NCBI RefSeq assembly: GCF_001025135.1
Contig: NZ_AP012323.1
Span: forward strand, 1,550,001 to 1,614,000
Length of the DNA: 64,000 bases
Source of the DNA: Bifidobacterium bifidum ATCC 29521 = JCM 1255 = DSM 20456
Lineage (GTDB): Bacteria; Actinomycetota; Actinomycetes; Actinomycetales; Bifidobacteriaceae
Reading direction: 5' to 3'
How positions within the stretch are numbered: position 1 is the stretch's first letter; each line of letters opens with the position of its first letter. The notes beneath the pieces are model-generated. The model had not been told where the DNA came from and made no database searches. It was given only the letters and a program-made list of their open reading frames with translations. Below are positions 49,862-58,077 of this stretch, in pieces. Both the position numbers and the translations under genes were made by a program.

Positions 49862-52800
49862 TTACCGGTTGGACTTACGCTTGGCTTCAAGCGTCACGAC
49901 CGCACCCGCTACCATCGCGAGCGCAGCGAAGACAACGCCCATTGTGGAGGCGCCGGTCTTTGCGATCACGTCGCCGGGCTTCTTGCCGTCGCCGGGCTTG
50001 TTGCCTTCACCAGGCTTCTCACCTTCACCGCCGGGGGTCGTCGGCTTGGTCTTCAGCGCGTCGATCGCCGCAGACAGAGCCGCCTCGGCGGCATCGACAT
50101 CATCCTGGCTCACCTTGTCGTCGTCATAGACCTTGAGCGCTGCGGCGAGCTTGTCATCAAGCACCTTGAGCGACTCGTCCGTATAGGCGGAACGGTCGAT
50201 CGCCTGAGCCTTGGTGATCGTGGCGTGCAGCTTGTCCTTGTTGACTTCGGTCGGAGGCTTCTCGCCACCCTTCTTGGTGAACGTCAGCTCATACGTGACT
50301 GGGGACGTCACACCATCCGGGAAGCGGTATCCGTCGGCGGGCTCGGCGGTGACCGTGACGGTCACGTTCTCATCGCCCACGTTCACTACGGAACCAGCGG
50401 CCAACACCTTGCCGTCGACCTTGTACACGACTCCCTCGATGTCGGGGATGGTGTATGTATCGGCATCATCGTCCACTGTCGGCTTCTGCGGGGTGGCGAC
50501 CTTGTCCTCCTCTACGGCCGTGGGCAGCAACTCGACATTCATTTCCGCCGCGGAGCCGAAGTTCGATCCGGAATAATCGGTCTTGATGACAAACTTGACG
50601 TACCGTCCGTTCTTGGGGGTCAGCTTGATACGCTGCGTGTAGGCGACGTTCTTCAACGTGCCCGAGGCCACAGGGGCTCCAAAATCGTTGGAATCGTCGG
50701 AGACATACACCTCGTAATCCTTGGCGGCACCGTTATTGTTGCCGTCGATACGGGCGAGGTAGTCGAAGTAGGCGACGTTCTCACGCGATTTGCCGAGATC
50801 GAGAGTCACCCAATGCGGGGCGGACGCGGTGGTCGGGCTGTACTGGGAGTGCCAGCTCGTCGACGAGTCGCCGTCGAGCGCCCTCGCCGCCTCTGCGCCG
50901 GAGTTCTGCGACGACTGGGCGTGCACGCTGATCTCATCCTGCGGGACATACACGCGGGAGGCCGGTGCAGTGGCGGAATCGGCCACGACCCAGCCGGCGT
51001 CGTCCTTGCCGAGCGCCTTCAGCGCCTGCTTCAGCGTCAGCTCGGCGGTCATGCCGTCGAATCTCGCGGTGGTGGCTTTGTCGCTTTCGCCGTATGTCGT
51101 CACGGTGATGGGCTCGTCCTTGGTGCCGTAGCCGAAGACGGCGAAGTCCCCGGTCAGCTCGGTGCCCGCCTTGACGAAGATCACGGAGCCTGGCGCGACG
51201 GTCACATCGTGCAGCTGCTCGATCGACGTCATGGGCTTGTCCTTCGTGAATCCATCTCCCGCGGTCTGCGCCGTCGGGTCGATGTAGTAGGCGCGGGCGC
51301 CGGTCTGAATCTCAGATTCGGTGTGGAACACCTCAAGACGGCTCAGACGCACCGGACCGCGGGAGGAGTTGACCACCAGACGGATGGCATCGATGTTCTG
51401 GGACGTGAAGCGAAGGTCGCGCTGCTGCCCGACCGTCGTCATAGTCGCCAGATTCGTCCATGTTCCATTGACTCGTCCCTGCAGGGTGGCGCTTTCGATC
51501 TGCTGGCCGGCATTGCGCACGTCCTCGGAGATCTTCACTGCATCCACGGCGACAGTGCTGCCCAGATCGATGGTGTACGTCGGCGTATTACCCACGGCCT
51601 TGTCGGAGGAGAGCTTCGAACCGTCGGTCAGCTTCGGGGCCGCTACCGCGGTGTCGTTCGCGGACGCGGCGACGGTCGCGCTCTTGCCCAGGGCAAGATC
51701 GGTGCCGTAGCGTCGGGCGAGCTCCTCGCCCAGCCCCTTAAGTCCCGCGGCATCCGCATCGGCGAGCTTGCCGGTATCGGACGGTGGGACGTTCAGCAGA
51801 TACTGCGAGTTGCGTCCCGTGGACTGCTCGTAGTACTTCACGACTTCGGCTACGGACGCCGGCGATTGGCTGGCATGGTAGAACCATCCGGGCCGGTTCT
51901 TGGCGTCGACTTCGGCCGGATACCAGTGCAACTGGTTGGCGGCGCCGCTGCGGATCTCGGACAGCACGCTCGACATGGTGCCAAGCTTACCGTCGGGGGC
52001 CATCTGGCTAGGCTTGAGCGACACCTTGTCCACGCCATCGTTGTATGCCGCCTGCGGGCTCCACTCGGTCTGACGGGCCCAGCCGTCCTCGTTGCCCACC
52101 CATCGGGCATCGTATGCGGCGTTGGCCTGAATTGCCTGAGGCTGAAGCCGGCGGATCATCTCGTAGAACACGCCATAGTCGTAATGCTCAGTGCCTGCGG
52201 TGTTGCCTTGGGCACCGTCGAACCAGACCTCGGAGATGTCGCCGTACTCAGTCAGCAGCTCATAGAGCTGGTTGAGCATGTAGGCGCCGTAATCCGTGGC
52301 CTTGTACTTGAACGTGGGCAGTTTGCCGGAAGCCACCTTGCCGGCGCGGTCGTCGTTCTTTACCAGCGTGGGGATCGTGCGCTCGACGCGTGCAGAGTTG
52401 TTGCCCCAGACGCCCTTCCTCTCCATGTAGGAATCGGCCGGCGAATAGTAGATGCCGACCTTCAGGCCGTATTTCTTCGCCGAGGCGACAATCTTGCGGA
52501 ACAGGTCCTTCTCCCCCGTGCGCTTGGCGACGGCGGTGTTTGCCCAGTCGTGCTCGGTGTTGTACCGCGAGTCGTACAGCTCGAAACCGTCATGGTGCTT
52601 GACCGTCACCATGATCATCTTGAAGCCACCGTCGGCGAAGGACTTCGCCCACTGGTCAGTGTCGAGGCCGGTCGGGTTGATGCGGGAGGGATCCTCGTTA
52701 CCGTGACCCCACTCCTGGTTGTAGTACGTGTTGATGCCGTAATGGAGGAAACCGATCTGACCCCAGTCGATGTAGTCGGCCTGCCCTTCGGTCGGACGCA

Positions 52801-54325
52801 GCTTGGACAGCTTGGTCTTAAGCGCGGCCTCGCACTCGGCGGGCTCCACGTCGAAGGTATTCGCCTCCTTGATGCCCGACGTGTCGCAGCTGACCTGAGA
52901 GTAGACCAGCTTGAATTCGTTGGTGGTGAAGTTCGCGGAGGTTTTGGCCAGGCGGATCTCGCTCAGCGAGCCGACGAAGCCGCGGCTGAGCGCGGCGGAA
53001 TGCACTTCGTTGCCGAAGCCGACCTTGCCCTTGATGCCCGAATTCAGGTAAGCCAGACCGGTGATGTCCTTGGTCTGGGCGTCGCCGCCATCCACGCGCA
53101 TGACGAGCTTCGCGCCGGTGCCGGCCTCATTGGGCACGTACGCCACCGACACGACGTGCTCCGCACCCGTGGCGGCCGCGGACTCGATCTTGTGGTCGGT
53201 CCAATTATTGCCGGACTTGGTGGAGGCGCCGAACACGAGCTTGTTCGACTCGTAGCGCAGGAACAGGTTGCCGCCCGCGCCGAACAGGGTCTGGTTGTCG
53301 CCGGTCTGCGTCGGGGTGAAGCGCAGCTCCGCGACCAGCGGCGTGGTGAGGGCCTCGTTGTTACCGAGGGTGAAGTCCGTGGGCGTGAAATCGAATCCGG
53401 CCGTGCCGCCGCCCAGCGTGACGGCGGAGTTCGAGATGGACGGATTGGCTGAGCGCGACACCAGCGAGCCCAGCATCTGCTCGCCGCTCGCCGCGGTATA
53501 TGAAGTGCCGCTGAACGTGCCGTTGAAATCGACATGCAGCAGCTGGGATGCGTCAAGAATCTCCCACGGGGCGTTCGAATCGGCGACACGCACGCGGAAC
53601 ACGTCACCGGCAAGACCGCGGCTCGCCGCGCCGGAAGCAGGGTTCACCTCGTAGCCGATCCCGAACTTGTTCTTGACGGAATCGCTGACGGCCGCGAGCT
53701 CACCGGCCGCGGAGGTGGCGGTCTCGCCGGCCACGCCATCCACCGACAACTGCAACGTCGAGGCAGCGCCGTCGGCTCCCGGCAGATATGTCAGCTGGAT
53801 GATGTGCTTCACATTGTTGGAAGGCAGCGTCACGGACTTCTTGTAGTCATTCCATGTACTGCCGGAAGGGTTCGTGGAGAAGCCGTATTCGAGGTTGCTG
53901 CCGTTCGCCCGCACGAAGATGTTGCCCATGGCGGAGAACAATGTGGCGAGGTTGTTGGGCGTCTGCTTCGTACGGTATTCCATTTCGGCGCGGAATCCCT
54001 TGTTCGCCTTCCCGCTCGCGCTGAAGCTCGCGGTCGAGGTGAATGTCACGCCGTTGGTGCCGCCAGCGAGGGTGATGCCGCCGCCGTCAAGCTTGGTCGG
54101 TATGCTGCCGTGCTTGGTCACGGAGCCCCTCGCCACCTCGTCGCCACCTGTGGTGTAAGTGTCTGCAGCGAACGTGCCGCCGAACGACACATCGAGGTAT
54201 TCCGTCGGATCCGCCGCCACCGCGACGTTCGGCAATGCCACGAACGCGAGCGCCGAGACCGCTATCAATGCGGTGAGTCTGCGCAGCCACGAACGCGAGC
54301 ATCCTCTTGATGCTGTGTGTAGCAT
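49862..54325 (-). CDS. afcB: Cell-surface 1,3/1,4-alpha-L-fucosidase, GH29 (AfcB type)
   Basis: A 1487-residue exported enzyme. Signal peptide (1-37, ending AVAAD); two LamG-like lectin domains (about 40-250 and 255-470); GH29 barrel (about 515-890) with FLHYGINTYYNQEWGHGNED, MVTVKHHDGFELYDS and the nucleophile Asp703 in EVWFDGAQG; an F5/8 type C (CBM32-like) domain near 900-1020; a second one near 1140-1275 (ARALDGDSSTSWHSQYSP); a FIVAR domain near 1385-1450; then a Pro/Gly-rich stalk, IAKTGAS, a membrane helix and KRKSNR. It removes alpha-1,3/4-fucose from Lewis-type milk and mucin glycans outside the cell. Size and order match AfcB of B. bifidum (about 1490 residues). The IAKTG motif resembles a sortase signal but is not a standard LPxTG. 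Confidence 0.93.
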   Translation of the reverse strand: MLHTASRGCSRSWLRRLTALIAVSALAFVALPNVAVAADPTEYLDVSFGGTFAADTYTTGGDEVARGSVTKHGSIPTKLDGGGITLAGGTNGVTFTSTASFSASGKANKGFRAEMEYRTKQTPNNLATLFSAMGNIFVRANGSNLEYGFSTNPSGSTWNDYKKSVTLPSNNVKHIIQLTYLPGADGAASTLQLSVDGVAGETATSAAGELAAVSDSVKNKFGIGYEVNPASGAASRGLAGDVFRVRVADSNAPWEILDASQLLHVDFNGTFSGTSYTAASGEQMLGSLVSRSANPSISNSAVTLGGGTAGFDFTPTDFTLGNNEALTTPLVAELRFTPTQTGDNQTLFGAGGNLFLRYESNKLVFGASTKSGNNWTDHKIESAAATGAEHVVSVAYVPNEAGTGAKLVMRVDGGDAQTKDITGLAYLNSGIKGKVGFGNEVHSAALSRGFVGSLSEIRLAKTSANFTTNEFKLVYSQVSCDTSGIKEANTFDVEPAECEAALKTKLSKLRPTEGQADYIDWGQIGFLHYGINTYYNQEWGHGNEDPSRINPTGLDTDQWAKSFADGGFKMIMVTVKHHDGFELYDSRYNTEHDWANTAVAKRTGEKDLFRKIVASAKKYGLKVGIYYSPADSYMERKGVWGNNSARVERTIPTLVKNDDRAGKVASGKLPTFKYKATDYGAYMLNQLYELLTEYGDISEVWFDGAQGNTAGTEHYDYGVFYEMIRRLQPQAIQANAAYDARWVGNEDGWARQTEWSPQAAYNDGVDKVSLKPSQMAPDGKLGTMSSVLSEIRSGAANQLHWYPAEVDAKNRPGWFYHASQSPASVAEVVKYYEQSTGRNSQYLLNVPPSDTGKLADADAAGLKGLGEELARRYGTDLALGKSATVAASANDTAVAAPKLTDGSKLSSDKAVGNTPTYTIDLGSTVAVDAVKISEDVRNAGQQIESATLQGRVNGTWTNLATMTTVGQQRDLRFTSQNIDAIRLVVNSSRGPVRLSRLEVFHTESEIQTGARAYYIDPTAQTAGDGFTKDKPMTSIEQLHDVTVAPGSVIFVKAGTELTGDFAVFGYGTKDEPITVTTYGESDKATTARFDGMTAELTLKQALKALGKDDAGWVVADSATAPASRVYVPQDEISVHAQSSQNSGAEAARALDGDSSTSWHSQYSPTTASAPHWVTLDLGKSRENVAYFDYLARIDGNNNGAAKDYEVYVSDDSNDFGAPVASGTLKNVAYTQRIKLTPKNGRYVKFVIKTDYSGSNFGSAAEMNVELLPTAVEEDKVATPQKPTVDDDADTYTIPDIEGVVYKVDGKVLAAGSVVNVGDENVTVTVTAEPADGYRFPDGVTSPVTYELTFTKKGGEKPPTEVNKDKLHATITKAQAIDRSAYTDESLKVLDDKLAAALKVYDDDKVSQDDVDAAEAALSAAIDALKTKPTTPGGEGEKPGEGNKPGDGKKPGDVIAKTGASTMGVVFAALAMVAGAVVTLEAKRKSNR

Positions 54326-54545
54326 ATTTCAATCCTCTATGATTTTGAACATTCTTGTACTTCTTGCCGGAATCTTTGCCTCGGAGGCACGACATCGTTC
54401 CGCCAAGTGTTCAGATTCCCGCAGACAGTCTATCAGATCAGGCTGATTTAAGGTACCCCCCGTTGTCTAATTGAAAGTGCAACACCCGTTAGATTGGAGA
54501 TTGTCCAGATAACCAGTCCGAAGGGATGTCGCACCTATGGGATGA

Positions 54546-54812
54546 GCATGTTCGCGCCTGTCGGAAGAGGAACGCCAGGTCATCCGGATCGAGATCGGCA
54601 ACGGCGCCGGCATCCGCGGGATCGGTCTGATGCTCGGCCGCAACGCCTCGACGGCCAGCAGGGAGATCAGACGCAACACGTGGTTCCCGTCCGACGAGAG
54701 CGAGTCCTACCGGCCGTACCGGCCGGAGCGGCTGAAGACGGGCCCGTGGACGGGCGGATACTACATCGCCGGCCCCGCGCAGCGCAAGGCCGACCGCCGG
54801 CAGGCCCCTCCA
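54546..54812 (+). pseudogene. IS30-family transposase fragment
   Basis: The frame reads RLSEEERQVIRIEIGNGAG, then LMLGRNASTASREIRRNTW and YIAGPAQRKADRRQ, the N-terminal helix-turn-helix end of IS30-type transposases. No proper start codon is present, and the catalytic DDE domain is missing; similarity ends at about 54812. The sequence around 54462-54485 may be part of the left end. From 54813 to 55089 I see no gene. Confidence 0.75.
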
Positions 54813-55092
54813 CGGGGCTCCCGCGCGGCACATCCACGGCAGGGCGTTGACGAACGTGTGGCTGCCGCGCCGCCACGTTGCCGCGCCGGCGCGGCAACGG
54901 ATGCGCGACCCTCATGAACCGGTCAAGCATGATGCCATACCTCGGCATACACATACGACAACTATCACGCAAAACTTAAATAGCGTAAACACACCCTAGA
55001 TGCCATTGTAGGCCACTCAACTACGGTATACGTTTGCATTCTCCATTCCAGCCCCCGCGTTAGAATGACTTATAAATCGGTTTGTTTTAAGC

Positions 55093-55130
55093 AATACCCC
55101 AAGGGTGTGGCAGCACTCTTGGGGTATTTT
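55093..55130. terminator. Bidirectional terminator
   Basis: AATACCCCAAG and CTTGGGGTATT pair exactly; TTTTC follows on the plus strand. It lies downstream of the DUF2442 gene. Confidence 0.8.
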
Positions 55131-55212
55131 CATCAGGCGGGAACCGCCAAACATGTTCGAATGGACAAACCCCGGCAACCGAAAGCACCCGGGATCCATC
55201 AGCATGAGGCAA

Positions 55213-55470
55213 TTACACGCCGAACGGCACGGCATGTGCATAAGCTGTCTCGGGGGCAATGTCGATAGTGCCGTTATCCCATTCGACAGTACTCATACCG
55301 GCTCTGGCCGTCCTGAAAACATTCGGGTCACGCAACCGCTTGAACACGCCATCGTCCATATAGGGCGACATGTCAAGCACGCCGCAATGACCATCGGAAA
55401 AACGCAAAGCCACATGCGAGCCATCCAACGCCACAGCGTCAGTAACCCACACTTCATCGGGAACGCTCAC
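55213..55470 (-). CDS. DUF2442-domain protein
   Basis: An 85-residue protein with the DUF2442 pattern: VTDAVALDGSHVALRFSDGHCGVLDMSPY...FKRLRDPNVFRTARAG and the end TVEWDNGTIDIAPETAY. DUF2442 proteins are often encoded next to DUF4160 or HTH proteins and have been proposed as toxin-antitoxin partners. I chose the GTG at 55470 (CGAGG upstream); ATGs at 55515 and 55521 are alternatives. The HTH gene ends 97 bp upstream. Confidence 0.75.
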   Translation of the reverse strand: MSVPDEVWVTDAVALDGSHVALRFSDGHCGVLDMSPYMDDGVFKRLRDPNVFRTARAGMSTVEWDNGTIDIAPETAYAHAVPFGV

Positions 55471-55567
55471 AATAAACCTCGTTTCATAGGGCAAGCGGAG
55501 CAATCGGATAAACATTAGCATTTCGTGGGCTGCCGCGCCCGTAAAGAGCGCCGGCGGCCTCGGCGGA

Positions 55568-55783
55568 TCAGTCCGCCGAAGAATCGGAATCAGGATCAAG
55601 CAGTTTACGCGGATTACGCACCTTGAGCGCGTCGCAAATACGTATCGCAACATCGAGACTCATTCCGCTCGACGGGCGCACGCCGGTCTCGAAGGCCGCT
55701 ATACGCTGTCGTGTCACGCCGGTTTTCTCGGCCAACTCGCGTTGCGTCATTCCGCGTTTCGTTCTCAAATCCTTCAACCCCAT
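55568..55783 (-). CDS. XRE-family helix-turn-helix protein
   Basis: A 71-residue protein, almost only an HTH_3 domain: LKDLRTKRGMTQRELAEKTGVTRQRIAAFETG...MSLDVAIRICDAL. It is upstream of the DUF2442 gene on the same strand, probably an operon in which it is the autoregulator. An AAGGAG site precedes the ATG. Confidence 0.85.
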   Translation of the reverse strand: MGLKDLRTKRGMTQRELAEKTGVTRQRIAAFETGVRPSSGMSLDVAIRICDALKVRNPRKLLDPDSDSSAD

Positions 55784-55897
55784 GCCTCACTCCTTTCGAT
55801 GGTGAGGCGATTGTAAGCCACTCAGACGGCCCGGGGCAATTCCATGCCGGACACCGCGCCACGTTGGCGACTCGACGACGGTTCGGCCCTGCGCGAT

Positions 55898-55967
55898 GTG
55901 AGGGTGCAACGGTGTAACAGCCGCTATAAGGGTCATTTCAATCCACGCACCCCGTGAGGGGTGCGAC
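55898..55967 (-). CRISPR. Relic type I-C CRISPR: one intact repeat, one degenerate repeat
   Basis: 55935-55967 is a complete 33-bp type I-C repeat on the minus strand: GTCGCACCCCTCACGGGGTG then CGTGGATTGAAAT. Beyond a 24-nt spacer-like stretch, 55898-55910 begins GTTGCACCCTCAC, a degenerate copy that soon loses similarity. Normal I-C spacers are 33-36 nt, so the second unit is eroded. No cas gene is in the window. The leader is at 55968-56113. Confidence 0.8.
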
Positions 55968-56113
55968 TGCGAGAATGGACTTCGTATTCCAAGATACGGG
56001 CACTCCGACCACTCCTTAGCATCGATTGTACGGTACAATCCATCCGTATCTTCCCCGATACGCAATCGCTGAATCGACATGCCAGCAGATCATTCACTCT
56101 TGAGTTATCAAAC
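55968..56113 (-). promoter_or_regulatory. CRISPR leader with rRNA-like boxA
   Basis: An AT-richer stretch directly upstream of the repeat. 56095-56113 matches the rRNA leader element at 35231-35249 in 18 of 19 positions (TTTGATAACTCAAGAGTG against TTTGAGAACTCAAGAGTG). It contains an inner palindrome TTGTACCGTACAA (56022-56042). Similar boxA elements in CRISPR leaders of other bacteria recruit Nus factors. Confidence 0.65.
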
Positions 56114-56400
56114 AACAAGAAGAACACACACCGTCCCCAAAAACTATAATCTGCGGTACGAACGACTCAGTGCTTCATGAGAGCTCAGGGCTCACACCGC
56201 ACAAGACAACTTGGCAGAACACAACGAGCATCGCGAACGGCTGCGCCGTGGACCGGCTCACCGCCAGCCAACTCAACAGCGACGCGATTCCGCCGAGCGT
56301 CAAGGCGGTGTGGCATGGGAATGAAGCACTCTGGGCACAGATTCGTAAGCAGGAATCTGGCTTTGCCGACTGTGTACAGCGTGAATAGCTCTTACTCTGA
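56114..56400. other. Gap between the CRISPR relic and the hsdS cassette
   Basis: A 72-codon frame at 56170-56388 has a plausible peptide but no recognisable family and no ribosome-binding site; it may be a relic of a gene lost with the CRISPR or an old hsdS 5' end. I make no gene call. Confidence 0.4.
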
Positions 56401-56429
56401 TCACAGTGCTCCAATGCATTCGTCCGGCT

Positions 56430-56441
56430 AAATGATTATTT
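56430..56441 (+). repeat. Inversion site A (AAATGATTATTT core)
   Basis: Core in plus orientation inside codons L-N-D-Y-L, flanked by CGGCT and AGAGCAG. Same codon phase as sites C and D. Confidence 0.8.
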
Positions 56442-57057
56442 AGAGCAGCTTGTAGACGGTAAGTTTCAAGAGTTGTTTGGTGGTCTTAATTTCAACGCTA
56501 CGCTCTCTGATGTTGCCGAAATAACGATGGGGCAATCACCAGCAGGAAGTTCGTATAACGAAGAAGGTGCTGGCATAATCTTCTATCAAGGAAGGGGTGA
56601 ATTTGGATGGCGTTTCCCAAAGCGTCGTCTCTATACCACTGAGCCAAAACGTTTAGCCTGCGAGGGTGACGTCCTAATGAGCGTTCGTGCGCCTGTCGGG
56701 GACCTCAACGTTGCCTTTGAAAATTGCTGTATCGGACGTGGTCTGGCAGCTATCCATAGCGAAACCCCGTCATTTGCTCTGTACTTAATGCGATTCCTTA
56801 AGCCTCAACTTGAGGCTTACAACGGAGAGGGTACTGTATTCGGCTCAATCAACGGTAAGGCTCTCAAAAGCTTAGAAGTTGCGCTTCCATCTCATAACGA
56901 AGTGATGCAATTCGAGTCATTTGCGGCACCGATAGATGCACTAATTAGGAGTAATGAAAAACGAAACACGGAAATTAAATAACCTAAGGAATTATCTTCT
57001 TCCCAAACTCATGTCCGGCGAAATCGACGTTTCGAAGGTTGACCTCACGCAGCTAAC

Positions 57058-57069
57058 AAATAATCATTT
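57058..57069 (-). repeat. Inversion site B (AAATGATTATTT core, inverted)
   Basis: Inverted copy at the 3' end of the orphan cassette. It is the right end of a 69-bp stretch (57001-57069) repeated directly at 59102-59170 with three C/T differences. Confidence 0.8.
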
Positions 57070-57117
57070 GCCGGTGCGTGGGCACAATGTTCCTAACTGT
57101 TATTGGAAGGAACCCCT

Positions 57118-58077
57118 ATGGAAACCATCATTAATAGTGTTCTGTCGCAGATGCAGAACATGCTTGATCCGTCACAGCTCAAACATCTGGCCGAAGTACT
57201 CAGAGTCACGCTGCTGCCAACTCAGGAAACATCAGCGCCGCAGAATCTGCTGACGCTATTCCTCACGGCAAAAGAGGTCGAAGGCTGCTCGCCGAAAACC
57301 ATCGCTTACTATGAGAGCACACTCCAGCACATGACCCAGGCCCTCGCCAAGCCCTGTACGCGGATAAACAGCGATGACTTGCGCGAGTACCTCAACAGAT
57401 ACGAGAACGAACGTCATGCGGGCAAGGTCACCATCGACAACATTCGGCGTATCATGTCAAGCTTCTTCGCGTGGCTTGAGGACGAGGATTATATCGTCAA
57501 AAGCCCTGTAAGGCGCATCCACCGTGTGAAGACCGCTGTAATGGCTAAGGAAGTCCTGAGCGACGAAAATCTGGAAACTCTGCGGGACCGATGCGGCACC
57601 TTGCGGGATCTTGCCATCGTGGACATTCTCGCATCCACGGGTATGCGAGTGGGTGAACTGGTCGGCTTGAACATAGCCGACGTGAATCTTCAGGAGCGGG
57701 AATGCTTGGTCACAGGCAAGGGAAACAAGCAGCGTCCCGTTTATTTCGACGCCAGAACGAAGCTTCATCTCACCGCATACCTGCAATCACGTAACGACAG
57801 CAATCCAGCGCTATTCGTTGCTTTGAATGGCGATGGTGACCGTATCAGCATCGGCGGCATCGAAAGCCGCCTCAGACAGCTCGGCAAAGATGCCGGCATT
57901 CATCGAGTTCATCCGCATAAGTTCCGTCGTACTCTGGCCACGCACGCCATCGACAAGGGAATGCCGATCGAGCAGGTGCAAAAACTGCTCGGGCATGCGA
58001 GAATAGACACGACTATGCACTACGCCATGGTCAACCAGAACAACGTGAAAGCTTCACACAGAAGGTATTTAGAATGA
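57118..58077 (+). CDS. Tyrosine recombinase (XerC/D-like), candidate HsdS invertase
   Basis: A 319-residue integrase-family recombinase with a SAM-like N-terminal domain (SPKTIAYYESTLQHM) and a catalytic domain. The active residues are visible: Arg177 in ASTGMRVGEL, His267 and Arg270 in PHKFRRT, His293 in LLGHARID and the nucleophile Tyr302 in TTMHYAM. ATG at 57118 follows GGAAGGA. Its stop overlaps the ATG of the plus-strand hsdS. Tyrosine recombinases in this position invert hsdS segments in Streptococcus and other genera; the inverted cores on either side make that role likely here. Confidence 0.88.
   Translation: METIINSVLSQMQNMLDPSQLKHLAEVLRVTLLPTQETSAPQNLLTLFLTAKEVEGCSPKTIAYYESTLQHMTQALAKPCTRINSDDLREYLNRYENERHAGKVTIDNIRRIMSSFFAWLEDEDYIVKSPVRRIHRVKTAVMAKEVLSDENLETLRDRCGTLRDLAIVDILASTGMRVGELVGLNIADVNLQERECLVTGKGNKQRPVYFDARTKLHLTAYLQSRNDSNPALFVALNGDGDRISIGGIESRLRQLGKDAGIHRVHPHKFRRTLATHAIDKGMPIEQVQKLLGHARIDTTMHYAMVNQNNVKASHRRYLE

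Larger units (their letters stand above)
56401..57075 (+). pseudogene. Orphan hsdS cassette (second target-recognition half)
   Basis: The frame starts within the central conserved helix of HsdS (RLNDYLEQLVDGKFQELFGG), continues through a target-recognition domain (LSDVAEITMGQSPAGSSYNEE...GDVLMSVRAPVGDLN...NGKALKSLEVALPS) and ends with the distal helix. A frameshift at about 56980 (run of A) separates TEIK from NLRNYLLPKLMSGEIDVSKV. There is no first recognition domain and no start. It lies between inversion sites A (56430) and B (57058), and could become the 3' half of a full hsdS by inversion with site D. Confidence 0.85.

Noticed and set aside
49859..53452. 1197-codon plus-strand frame
   Set aside because: Antisense to the fucosidase, which has clear domains.
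54813..55089. Complete IS30 element
   Set aside because: The catalytic domain and a right end could not be found.
56170..56388. 72-codon plus-strand frame
   Set aside because: No family, no ribosome-binding site; kept only as part of an unassigned gap.
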